This document shows, in pieces, positions 22,170 to 32,694 of a DNA stretch of 64,000 nucleotides (position 1 is the first letter of the stretch; the number at the start of each line of letters is the position of its first letter). The position numbers and the translations under genes were made by a program. The notes under the pieces were generated by a model, which did no database searches, was not told where the DNA came from, and worked only from the letters and a program-made list of their open reading frames with translations. Source of the stretch: Xestospongia bergquistia (lineage: Eukaryota > Porifera > Demospongiae > Haplosclerida > Petrosiidae); NCBI GenBank assembly GCA_963965975.1, contig OZ014423.1:3162001-3226000 (forward strand). Direction: 5' to 3'.

Positions 22170-24600
22170 AATTGTAGAGTACATGTGTAATCAAATTAAT
22201 AAAAGTCATAGTCCAAACATTTTGAATGGGAGAGACATATAGACCTCTTAGCAGGTCTATTTTATAAATAATAGAACCTGACAGATACTGATTATATGAC
22301 ATGTTTCAATGATTCAGTTATTATTGATTGGTTCATAACCTGAAAAGTTTTAAGAAAATATTGCATGATAGTCATGTGGTGCACTAGGTTAGTATGAATC
22401 TCATCATGTTGTGATATAACAGATGTCATTGATCAATAATTATACAAAACTTGCCAGCTAAGGATTTTGCAAAGTATATAATCCTTGGGAATATTGTTCT
22501 CAACTAATTTATTATACTAATTCCTTCATTGATATATATATGTGTCATACAATTCAATATAATAATATGTGCTCATTAATGTTATCAATATATAATATCT
22601 CATGTACTTTCATTTGAAATGTTTTGCAAAATAAACTTAATAGTTGTTCAAAATGAACTATGTATGTGTGTAAGTGTATGAAAATAGTAATAACTAAATT
22701 TTCAGGTTTGATTATCAGACAAAGTCATATCTGATTTGTTTTTAAATGTCGTCTTTTTGCATAAACATTGACAAATGTAATTTTAATGATAATTAATAAT
22801 GCATATAGGATTGTTTTAACAATCTTTGCACAACAAAAGACAGAAAACCATAATATAGTAACATGCATACAACTGAGCTATTAATAAAGTACTTCTCAGT
22901 TTATACAGACTTACTCAGTGCAATTATAATTGTTACTAATTTAACCTAGTGATATGGACTAAAATTTTAAAAAGTACATATACTCAAGTGGCTGGCTTCA
23001 TTTATAACATGATAACTCAAAACATGATTCATTTTCTAGTGTACAGTAATTTTTAGTTAACAATTCAATGACATTAATATCATTAAAACACATTATTTAG
23101 ATTACATAATGTAAATACACATTGTTATCTATGCTTTAATAATTGTTGAAGTATTACTTGTTGTTCAATATTTAAAGATAATATTATATTAAATTAGTCC
23201 TACATTAGTCCTATAGAGAAAGTTAATGACACAGACACTTAGTGGCAAACTATGAGCATTATCACTCACACTTATCATTAGAGACCTGTTACATCATTAC
23301 AATTAAACAAATATAGGACTGTCAGGCATATTATATGACAAGGTATGTGCACACAAATTTTATTATATAAATTTTGTAGAACTGTTATAATCTTCAGAGG
23401 TAGTAAGCTCGGTTTTCGTTTTTGAATAAACCATTCTAATAATCTCTTGTTGTAGTTTTACTTTTAATATACCTAAAATCTGATCCAAAAACTAGAATGC
23501 ACAATGGCTACTTTAATCAATCAAAATTTCTTTGAAGATTTAACAGTTTGTGTGCCTAATTCTTTATATATGGTATCAATAGACAAAGTATATAGTAATG
23601 GCAAAGTATAGTAGAAACAATTTTGACACTGACAAATATATTATACATGTTATGTTAGTCACATAATATCTAGTCAATAATAAAAACTTTTGTCATTAAA
23701 TTTATAATGTTTATCTAACAGTTAATGTATGCAATAGTTATATAGACATGTAGTTAATGAATTATCTCTTACAAGATGTATTCATTATCAATTATTACTA
23801 TAATATTTTCACTATAGACCTAAACTGAATCTCCAATCTTTAAAACAAGTGATACAATGTCATAGTCTCATCACAATGTAGTAATATGTTGTTGCTGTTA
23901 ATTAAAGGAAATAACGTGTGTGCAATTTTTAGTAAAACTTTTATTAATTTTTTTAATTATTATAATAAATAATTGCTGCTATGTCTTTTGACAACAAACT
24001 TTAAATTTCTCATTTTTACAGGATATTTTTACTTAAGCACCAAAACTATTGTTATTATAGTAATTAATTTTTTGTATTTGTTATTAGTGTGTTTGTTCTA
24101 CAACTTGTTATTAAAAACGTTGTTTTGATACAAAATCACAACAATGGCACAGTTTAGTCAGGAATATGATGCAATAAAGATGAGCAGTTGAAATTTAAGC
24201 TTTAAATGCTACTTATTATATTGTACTTGTAATGCATTTGTATACAGGAGACAGACTCCCCTTCTTTTTAAGCATCCAAGCAAATTCCTAAAGACAAAAT
24301 GGATGATTCTTGAATAGATCTATTATGGGAAAAGTAAGCAAGTATAGTGATCAGAAACAAGTAGAAGAGATCTCTTCATGCATTAATTGATCAAATATCC
24401 TGTAACACTTCATTATTTCTCATAATTACAATGTACATTTTGTCCTAAGTAAATATGCATCACTATCATAGGATGTTTATTTTATTTTTTTTATTGTGCT
24501 AAGTTTCTGATTATAATAGGTAATGTGTTACTTAGTTGAGCACAGTTAATATTAGAATAATGAAAAATTGAAATTAAGCCTTATTATGTTTACTGATGTC
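22170..24600. other. AT-rich non-coding stretch
   Basis: Nothing convincing is visible on either strand. A short ATG-initiated frame at 23,504-23,587 (MATLINQNFFEDL) ends at a GTATAT, but no partner exon was found. Confidence 0.4.
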
Positions 24601-24800
24601 NNNNNNNNNNNNNNNNNNNNNNNNNNNNNNNNNNNNNNNNNNNNNNNNNNNNNNNNNNNNNNNNNNNNNNNNNNNNNNNNNNNNNNNNNNNNNNNNNNNN
24701 NNNNNNNNNNNNNNNNNNNNNNNNNNNNNNNNNNNNNNNNNNNNNNNNNNNNNNNNNNNNNNNNNNNNNNNNNNNNNNNNNNNNNNNNNNNNNNNNNNNN
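24601..24800. other. Assembly gap, 200 N
   Basis: An exact run of 200 N. The round size suggests a placeholder or a scaffold gap of estimated length. No feature should be inferred across it. Confidence 0.99.
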
Positions 24801-24829
24801 ATAGAAAATTTCAATCTGTAGTAATGTGT

Positions 24830-25690
24830 AATAATTAATAATGCATCATGAATAAATTTATACTAGTACTGACTTACTCCCAAGAGTCCTTGAGATGGAG
24901 AAATGTCTAGCCTCATACCCAGGTTTTCGCAATAGAAAAGAAAGCCTGGTAACTACTGCTTGTGCATGCGTTTATTGTAATTTACGCAATATACTGACAT
25001 CATAATTGCAAGATTTAGAATTAAATGAAAAGTAAATGGCTGGATTTCTATTGATGACGTTTCATTCACTACTGAGTTTAGGCATGGCTAGTTGAGTTTG
25101 TTGGTTCTGTAGATACTTAATGAAAGCAAAAAGAGCGACAAACATGTTCAGTGTTGTTGGAATAGAAAACCACACGAAAACATCTTTTCCATCATTAGCA
25201 TAGAGTAGAGCAGAAGAAAACTTTCTATCAGTACTACAAATAGTCTCACATTGTGATTAAAGGAATTTTGACATCAATAGTTGACGGAGGATTCCTAGAG
25301 TATACTACTTTCAAAGGAATCTGTGGAAATTAAATGCATGCGCTAATAGTAGTTACCAGGCTTTCTTTGCTATCGCAAAAGCCTGGGTACGAGGCTAGAG
25401 AAATGTCTTGATCCTTGATCCTGATGTCCAGTGAAGCTATTGTAATAAAAAACAAATTAACAGAAATAATTAATTATGAATTAATGTACACTAGTATTGT
25501 ATTCAGTTAACTTACTCTTCAGACTCTTCGAAGTATAGGAATGTCTTGAGCCTTGAGCCTGAAGTATTATGAATCAATGTACACTAGTACTGTATGGTCT
25601 TAACTTACTCCCTAGACTCTTTTGAGACAGAGGATGTCTTGAGCCTAGTCCTGATGTACAGCGAATCTAGGGTAATAAAAGAGAAACGAG
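24830..25690 (+). repeat. Diverged 85-100-bp direct repeats
   Basis: A unit containing TACACTAGTACTGTATGG, AACTTACTCCCTAGACTC and GATGTCTTGAGCCT occurs at about 25,560-25,680 and about 25,470-25,560. A third copy near 24,855-24,907 continues at 25,398 after interruption by the MITE. Confidence 0.65.
24908..25397. mobile_element. MITE, 490 bp, about 67-bp terminal inverted repeats, 10-bp TSD
   Basis: The left arm (24,908-24,974) starts TAGCCTCATACCCAGG. The right arm (25,330-25,397) is its near-complement, ending CCTGGGTACGAGGCTA. Both contain AAGAAAGCCTGGTAACTACT or its complement. GAGAAATGTC is duplicated on both sides (24,898-24,907 and 25,398-25,407). Long inverted repeats and a 9-10-bp duplication point to a Mutator-type origin. 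The interior has no transposase. Confidence 0.85.
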
Positions 25691-25735
25691 AAGGAATAAT
25701 ATATTTTACACTGACGTTAAAATATGTTAATGACA

Positions 25736-25802
25736 ATATTACATTTGCAGTATTACATTTGGCAGTATTACATTTGGTAGTATTAGATTTGTAGTATTAG
25801 TT
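25736..25802 (+). repeat. Short minisatellite, 14-15-bp unit
   Basis: Four tandem copies of a TTACATTTGGCAGTA-like unit, degenerating to the right. Confidence 0.85.
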
Positions 25803-26019
25803 TATGTCAAAATACCAGTTAATGTTTATACATTTTTATTGTTAATATACTTACCAATTGTTATTTCCTTCATCTGCATGTATGTGTGTGTGTGTATGTT
25901 TAAAATAAGGTAATATTGTTAAGTTATACAATATGAATGTAACATTACAATGATATCCGTATACCTAGAAGGACAACAAATCATGTTACTTGAATCTATC
26001 ACAATGTAATACATTACTT

Positions 26020-27070
26020 TACCATGTACCGAGGAACATCATTCTCTCAGAAATACTGCAGGGAACACTGCCAAATGACTTGGCTAAATGGAATGCAACA
26101 TACTTTAGTAACCAGCATATTTACTTAATGAATATTACTCAGACTTGCAACATTGTACTAAATATAATTCTTACTAAAGTCAATATATCACAGAGAAAGG
26201 ACTAGTTTAAAAGTCAAGCTTGATATACTAACAGACGTGGAGTACTGCTTCTCTGACCATATTTGTTACTATTGTCTTTCCCTTTTATTGTAGTCAAGAA
26301 CATCATTATCTGAGATTTACTACAGAGGACACTGTCAAATGGTTTGGCTGTATGGAATCCAGTTCCTTATTCTGTCTTGCTTAACAGCCCTGCAAAGGTA
26401 AAATACTTACAAGTACAAAAACATAACAAGCTGACACTCATACAAAAGTACACGATATACTAATACACATGGAGTAATGCTACTCTGACCGTATTTATTT
26501 GCCCTTGGGCTGTAGCAAGTAACATCATTGTCTTGGATTGACTTGGCTGAAAAGATATAAAGTCTGGTTGCTAAAATGAAGTAATGCACAAAATATACTG
26601 GTTACTAAAGCCTATACCTTACAGAGAAAAGGACTAGTGAGATATTATGTTTTAAAATCACTAGTTAATAACTTTAGTATAAACACATTCACATATGATA
26701 CAGCACACAACTCAAGACTAAATAACACAATATTCATATTTTATAAAGTATGTTGCATAGATAACATATGGTACAGGAAGTCAACACATGATAATAATAT
26801 TCATAACTATATGCAACACAATAACCAAATAATAATACAGTACACATTGGTTTCTAAAATGAAGTAATGCTGTCTAAGATTTCTAGTACAAACCTCTAGT
26901 ACCAACCATTACAAGCTCATACTGAAACGAAAGTTGAGACAATGGAGGTAAATAGGCTTGTACTAAATAGAAAAACTTGACTAATGCTATTCAGACATTC
27001 AGAGTATATGTATTAAATATACTGGTTACTAAATTCTATATACTACGGAGAAAAGGAACACTTAGATATG
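26020..27070 (+). repeat. Diverged direct repeats, about 430-bp spacing
   Basis: CAGAGAAAGGACTAG recurs at 26,191, 26,622 and (degenerate) 27,046. GAACATCATT with nearby TTGGCT recurs near 26,034, 26,297 and 26,520. ATACTGGTTACTAAA recurs at about 26,595 and 27,018. This suggests an old tandem expansion. No gene is supported here. Confidence 0.55.
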
Positions 27071-27214
27071 TTTGCAAATGACTTACGACAGACTTAGTAC
27101 AGACAACAGATGCACTAAAACTAAGAGATAAAGCTCAATGAACTATAGGCTGTCCAAGTTGAGTAGAGCCACACAGATGTGTGAATAACTTTGCCGTTTT
27201 ACGTGCTATCAACA

Positions 27215-27650
27215 TGAAACTTGCACAATCGATTTAGCTCACAAATGCTCTCAGTTTTACCAATCAAATCTCATGGATTCACACTACGTAAGACAGCTTT
27301 TCTGGATGCATTATATCTCCACTATGATTGCTCCTTCAAGAATTCTCCTTCACATAATAATTGTGGCCAACCCTTTACAACTGAGCATGTGCTGTCTTGT
27401 TCAATGGGGGGTTCCCTCTATAAGACAGAACGAAATATGCAACATTACTGCCTCCTTCCTTTCTGAAGTGTGTTACAATGTGTCGATAGAGCCAAGTCTG
27501 CAACAACTATCGGGAGAACAGATAGATTACAACATAGCAAATACCAGCCCTTATGCTACCTTGACATTGCAGGAAATGTGGTATGGGTGGCCGGTTTGAG
27601 AGATATGTTTTTGATGTACAGATGTTAATCGTTTTGCCCCTTTAGACTGT
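27215..27650 (+). pseudogene. Retroelement-associated ORF, C-terminal fragment
   Basis: Consecutive frames give LPIKSHGFTLRKTAFLDALY, then a Cys/His motif NCGQPFTTEHVLSCSMGG, then (other frame) NEICNITASFLSEVCYNV and EPSLQQLSGEQ. This order resembles the C-terminal region of reverse-transcriptase-associated proteins common in cnidarian and sponge genomes, which read LPI.EHGF.LHK.AF.DA, CG..FTVEHALSC..GG, R..E..LT. At least two frameshifts break it. I cannot name the exact element family. The reverse transcriptase itself is not visible upstream. Confidence 0.55.
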
Positions 27651-27989
27651 CTCGCTCCACTCGTAGCTGTGTATTGTTGACATGAGGATGATAAAATGCA
27701 ACAGTGTGAGCAACGGGTACTTGAGATAGAACATTCTACCTTCATCCTACTGATTCTCTCAACTTGTGGACGGATAGACAAATGTGCAACATCATTCTAT
27801 AGCATCTCTTCTAAGTGACAAAAGTGAGACATCCTATAATAAGACCATCGAACAGATTAGATGAAAACTGAATTGTGCTTTATTGCATTCCTCTATTCTC
27901 TACATAAGGGGCAGCAGTTTCTCCAAATCGAAGCCAATTAAAGAGTCTTCAATAGACCTTTAAGTCAGTTAAGGCATATTTTAATAGCT

Positions 27990-28255
27990 AACTGAGATAT
28001 AATGATCATTATTATTATTATTAATTGTTTTTATTATTATAATTTCAGGATGCATTATGTCTCTGCCTATGGCTGGTCCAATTTAAAAAAAATAACATTA
28101 TTATTGTCATTGTTAATGTTGTTGTTCTTTTTATTATTACTATTATCATTATTATTATCATAGCTATTACTATTATTATTTTTTTTATCATCATTATTAT
28201 TGTTATTATCATTATAAAGTATTACTATTATCATCAATATAATACGATATGATTA
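27990..28255 (+). repeat. ATT/TTA-rich simple repeat
   Basis: About 260 bp dominated by TTATTATTA and ATCATTATT runs on the plus strand. Confidence 0.85.
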
Positions 28256-28660
28256 CAATAGCCTTAAACCCTAATTTGCCAGCATCAAGCCTTAAGATTT
28301 CTATTGCAAACCGTAATTGATCCGTCATCTATATGAGTAAAAATTGCGAATGGAGTATGTACTGAAGTTTTGGCACAATAGATCTATGAGAAAAATGACA
28401 TGGTCCTAATTGGTACGATTACTACAGACTTAAATCCTAATTGCCAAGGATAAAGTCAGAGATGGCTATGGCATTCCTTATACCTTATTTATTTTGCGTG
28501 AAAATTTCCAATGAAGTAGATATTGAAGTTCAGGCACAAGGTATCTTTGGAAAGTGATGTTAGTAACCAATTAACTTGAGAAAAATGACATCATCCTAAC
28601 TGGCATGATTACAACGAACTTCTATGGCAGTCCTTAACTCAAAGTATACAATACTTTGAT
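28249..28660 (+). repeat. Tandem repeat, about 170-190-bp unit, 2.3 copies
   Basis: ATGATTACAATAGCCTTAAA (28,249), then ACGATTACTACAGACTTAAA (about 28,417), then ATGATTACAACGAACTT (about 28,604), each followed by related sequence including GAGAAAAATGACAT. The copies are clearly diverged. Confidence 0.7.
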
Positions 28661-28863
28661 AAAAAAGGTAAGCTTGATCAACTATTGAACAGACTTCAAA
28701 CTCTTGGTATGACAGATGCCATGAAGTCTCATCAGAATAGTATGAGAACCTTTTTACTGCTCCTTCACACCCCCTACTGAATTGACTCCAGGTATTGATT
28801 GAATAAAAAAGTCAATAGTACATGTACTTTGTGGTAATGTGTTTGCTCTTTTATTTCTAATAG

Positions 28864-28980
28864 TGAGTATCAAGTCACTGTTTCAAAACCGAGTTCGCTA
28901 CCCTGAGAAATCAAGTCATAGAAAGGAGAAAGACATGTCAACGTACACACTTTTTGGTGATTATTTAGAGGATTGCAAAA
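28864..28980 (+). CDS. Candidate exon, unknown protein
   Basis: Between an acceptor (TTCTAATAG) and a strong donor (GTAAGT at 28,981), one frame is open and protein-like: SIKSLFQNRVRYPEKSSHRK followed by KDMSTYTLFGDYLEDCK. About 200 bp upstream, another open stretch reads LLNRLQTLGMTDAMKSHQNS but ends in a stop. The two may be remnants of one gene or element upstream of the integrase pseudogene. I do not recognise the family. Confidence 0.35.
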
Positions 28981-29529
28981 GTAAGTAATCCAGCAACCTT
29001 GTATCCAACAGCCACTACATGTACTTTTCACTTTCTCACTTACTCTACCAACACAATACTACAATGACTATAATCAATTTAAACTCAAGCTGTGTTATCT
29101 GTGTATGCTGCAGCTTGATAAGGATGGATGGATGGATTGAAAGCATAGACAAATTTGAGAAGGAATAGAGATGATTTAAGAGAATCTATTCCTCGAGATA
29201 TATATCCACTAAGAAGGCTCTTATAAGGGAGCTGACCATTTATATGTATGCACCTAGAACTGCTGGTTCCTAATCGCTGGGACTTCACTCCTATAACTGG
29301 AGTAGTCCACCAACTTATTGTTCAATTAACTACTGACTAGCAATGAAGGTGATTACTTTGGGTGTGAGAGGCCATGGTCGACCACCTTTACACATATGTG
29401 AGGATTAAGTTAGATTCTTGGATTTAAATAAACTTAGATTGCAGCACTGATAGGTTACTCTACACACATGATTTAAAGAAGACTAACAGAGTTTGGAATT
29501 GAATGTAATTGATTCAGTGAAATAACTAA

Positions 29530-31018
29530 TCAACATTTGCATGACCTGGTTAACAAGATTGTAACACGCTTACCTGCTTGTGGTATACGATCAATACAGA
29601 CCCTGCTTAAAGTTAATGGTGAGATATTGCAAAGAGAAAGAGTAAAAGAGTCTATTCATTGTGTTGACCCCTTGGGATTTGAAACTAGGCTACATAGAAC
29701 TTTTCATTGTCAGCAATATAATGTTGGCACATTGATGGATATCACAAAGTTATGAGGTGGCTATTAGTAATACATGAAGGAATAGATGGATATAGCCGAG
29801 TTCCAGTTTACTTAAAAGTAGCCTCTACTAACAAAGCTGTGACTGTTTTTAATGCATTTCTGCAAGGTGTCAAGTGTTATGGATTACCATCTCATGTACA
29901 TTCAGAGTGTGGAGGAGAAAATGTTCTAGTTGGACACTTCATGCTTGAGCATTCCAAGAAAGGTCTGGAGAGAGGATGTTTCATCTGTGGTTGAAGTGTC
30001 CACAACCAAAGAATAGAACGTTTATGGAGAGAAGGTTGCATTAGATTCATAGGCGTATCTAGGTCTCTAATAGTACTAGGGCTTATTAATTATTCATCAT
30101 TACTAATTAGTAGTTATTAACAATTTTAAACCTTTACTCAACCATGTACATGTACATTAACTTCTGGTATTGTGGGTATATCACTACCTAAACCCTGTGG
30201 ACTCTCTAGATCAACACCATCACCATCTGTATCTGTACACTACAAGAAAATTAGAAAGAATAACTTCAAACTACTTTGTTATTAGATTCTCACCTAACCA
30301 TCTTGATCATTTAATCCTCTAATTTCTCTGTCAATTTCTTCATTGCTGTCATTTCCACTGTCATCTTCCTCACTCTCTGGAACATTGTATGCTTTTTTGA
30401 TGGACCTACATCACTACTGCTGCTATTACTAGAAGCCCAAAAGCCTTTAAGAGTTTTTTTCATGTTGGCACTCAGTCTGACTCAGATCACAGTTCACAAA
30501 GTGTTCAAAACTCACTCAAAAGAAACTATAAGGCAAAACTCTACAATACAGGTGCTAATTGCTAACTGTGAAGTCATATATTTGGACTGGTATGTGTTAG
30601 TGGTTAATCTTCGTGTAAATAAACAGATTATTAGTTAATTTTAGTTAAAGCAATGAATTTTTTTTTTGAAAAAATGTAATTAATTTTGATCTGAGCAAGT
30701 TTACCCGGGCAAAGCCCGTGCTGGCCCGGGTCTAAATACGCCTATGATTAGATTCTATTACTTCCTGTTCTATTCACTGGAAGAAGTAGGTCTATTAGAT
30801 TCAGTTAGTGAAGTTGATATATGTGCCCTCAACTTTGTTTATCTACCAATTATACAATCTCAAGTGGACATGTTTCGTAAGGCATGGTGTAATCATCCTC
30901 TACGTACAGCACACAACCGAACACCACATCAGCTATGGATTCTCAGAATGGCTCAAGCTAGGATGGAAACACCAACTAGCAGGGCAATACTAGGAGTTAC
31001 TGGAATTACTGAAGTATG
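29530..31018 (+). pseudogene. Integrase-core (rve-like) gene, broken, interrupted by a hAT element
   Basis: The order matches a metazoan family of stand-alone integrase-core proteins: an N-terminal HTH-like region (IVTRLPACGIRSIQTLLKV, QRERVKESIHCVDPLGFETR), the core with Asp in HEGIDGYSRVPVYL (about 29,770-29,815), a second acidic region in HSECGGENVLVGHFMLEH (about 29,898-29,950), and the signature SVHNQRIERLWREGC (about 29,996-30,040). Next, after the insertion, come LFYSLEEVGLLDS (about 30,766-30,805) and HPLRTAHNRTPHQLW (about 30,895-30,940). The second Asp of the typical SDKGGEN motif is Glu here. Damage: a 1-nt frameshift near 29,745, a TGA just before SVHNQ (about 29,992), and a 699-bp transposon at 30,048. 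Removing the insertion and one target copy restores the frame at the junction, so the hAT arrived in an otherwise continuous exon. Ordering relative to the other mutations is unknown. Confidence 0.85.
30048..30746 (-). mobile_element. hAT-like non-autonomous element, 699 bp
   Basis: The ends are CATAGGCGTATCTAGG on the left and the complement of CATAGGCGTATTTAGAC on the right. ATTAGATT is duplicated exactly on both sides (30,040-30,047 and 30,747-30,754): an 8-bp duplication as made by hAT transposases, with CA...GGCGTA termini typical of the group. Inside, on the minus strand from 30,463, an ATG opens MKKTLKGFWASSNSSSS and, after a shift in an A run, an acidic stretch (PESEEDDSGNDSNEEIDRE). 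This resembles the N-terminus of TTF/ZMYM-type hAT transposases. The catalytic part is deleted. A GC-rich palindromic patch with CCCGGG lies at about 30,704-30,730, near the right end. Confidence 0.88.
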
Positions 31019-31059
31019 TACATTTTGTAATCAGTGTCATGTTATACAATACGTGTGTT

Positions 31060-31525
31060 AGTCCATGTAATTTACAAGGCATAATATTAACTATAGTCAT
31101 GACATCAGTTAGAACAAGTACTTGTCTCCGTGATATAATCATTAGTTATAGCTTTCTGTAGCCCAAAAACACAAAAAAACAACTGAGGACCTGAATTTCC
31201 AAAACGTTCTGGGAAAGCATTCCTACTTGTGACCAATTGTACCCCTCCCTCCATCAAGGCATATATAAATTCTATAATAAACCCTGCTTAGTTTGTATGT
31301 GTAGTACCAAATGTGCCGTTAGTACACATGTTTAAATTTTATTTCAAAAGATATATGGGTGTGGCTTAGAAAATTACTAATGAAAACATTCATAATCTCT
31401 AAAGACATTAATTTTAGTGATAGATGCAGTACATTATATGTAATGAATAGTAAGAATTAATGAATCTAAATTTTAATTCTGAAATAAAAATACTATTTCA
31501 TACAACTTTCAGTGCATATTTTTGT
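31060..31525. other. No supported gene
   Basis: AT-rich unassigned sequence between the integrase pseudogene and a weak candidate exon. Confidence 0.4.
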
Positions 31526-31529
31526 GTAG

Positions 31530-31668
31530 ATCCATTCTGACAATATTGAGGTCCTAACAAGTTTTCTAGAACAATATTCTGCTGGTTCAATACCTACTCT
31601 ACTAACCTTCTCTATCTTTCTTGACCTTTTTCAAGTTACAGCATACACTTTGTCAGCATTTATAGAAG
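31530..31668 (+). CDS. Candidate exon, unknown protein
   Basis: Flanked by TTTTGTGTAG and a GTGAGA donor, the first frame is open for 46 codons (IHSDNIEVLTSFLEQYSAGS, then a hydrophobic part IPTLLTFSIFLDLFQVTAYT). The composition is protein-like, but I recognise no family and no neighbouring exon. Confidence 0.25.
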
Positions 31669-31669
31669 G

Positions 31670-32694
31670 TGAGAAAGAATTATTGACTAACAATAACAGC
31701 TATCAATTAACTATAAAATAAAATGATAATTTAAAATAAATTACCTATTATTAAACTTAATAATTTATAAAAAGTTTAATAATTGAGTTGGAAGTTATTT
31801 CAAGAGAGATCAAAGTTGTTGTGGTGACGTTTTGCTTACAATGAACAAGAGAGTCTTCCTCTAATTTTTATACCATGTTTCCTATGCCCCACCCATCAAT
31901 CTCAACTCAAGGGACTTATTGTCTTCCAATGGTATCCATTGCTAATAGCAATATGCGAGCATCCCACATTTGTAGACAAAATCACAGAAACATTAGCATC
32001 ACTTTTTTAAAGGAAATATTTTTATCATTTCTTCAAGAATTAGTATTTATTCAATTGAAGGTGTGGGCAGATACTTTTAACATTTGGAACATCACGCAAA
32101 AATACATAATGAGAAAGATGTGAACTGTCGGTCTGTTCATTCATTAAATGATTAGTCCATTCATTCATCCATCTATCCATTCATTTCCTTTTAGTCAACT
32201 ATTATACATGATGATAGAGAGTCCCTCGAATTACTTCCACTTACAACAAAGTCCCCTACTCCAAGATTTTTACCCTCAAACTAGATGACACAGATAATGA
32301 AGATGAGACGATTGACCTAGAACTGTCATTATCACTTTCATCAGAAAGTGCTCGCTGTTCCAGTCTCAATATAAACCACACCTCTTTATTTCTACATTTG
32401 AGTTACACATTAAAATATAACTCCATTGAAGATAATGCAGAACAAGATAATTAAAGATGGCAGAATTCCTCTCTGCTTAAGTAAATTCATTTTGTTTCTG
32501 ATTATATTGAATAATTTTTACATGTAATAAATGCATTTTGAATATTTAACAAACGATTTACATATCAATGTTATGTGTACACTACATATACTATATATGC
32601 CAATTGATAACACTAACAATGATATCATTATTTTATTGCCGTGCAGGTTGTCTGTTATCACGTGCAACAAGTGAAGACAATTCTCTCATGATAT
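31670..32694. other. AT-rich flank of the satellite array
   Basis: No gene is supported. A short CATTCATTCATCCATCTATC low-complexity patch lies near 32,150-32,190. The satellite begins abruptly at 32,695 after TTCTCTCATGATAT. Confidence 0.45.

Noticed and set aside
24568-24838. Open frames across the N run
   Set aside because: They are artefacts of translating N as unknown residues.
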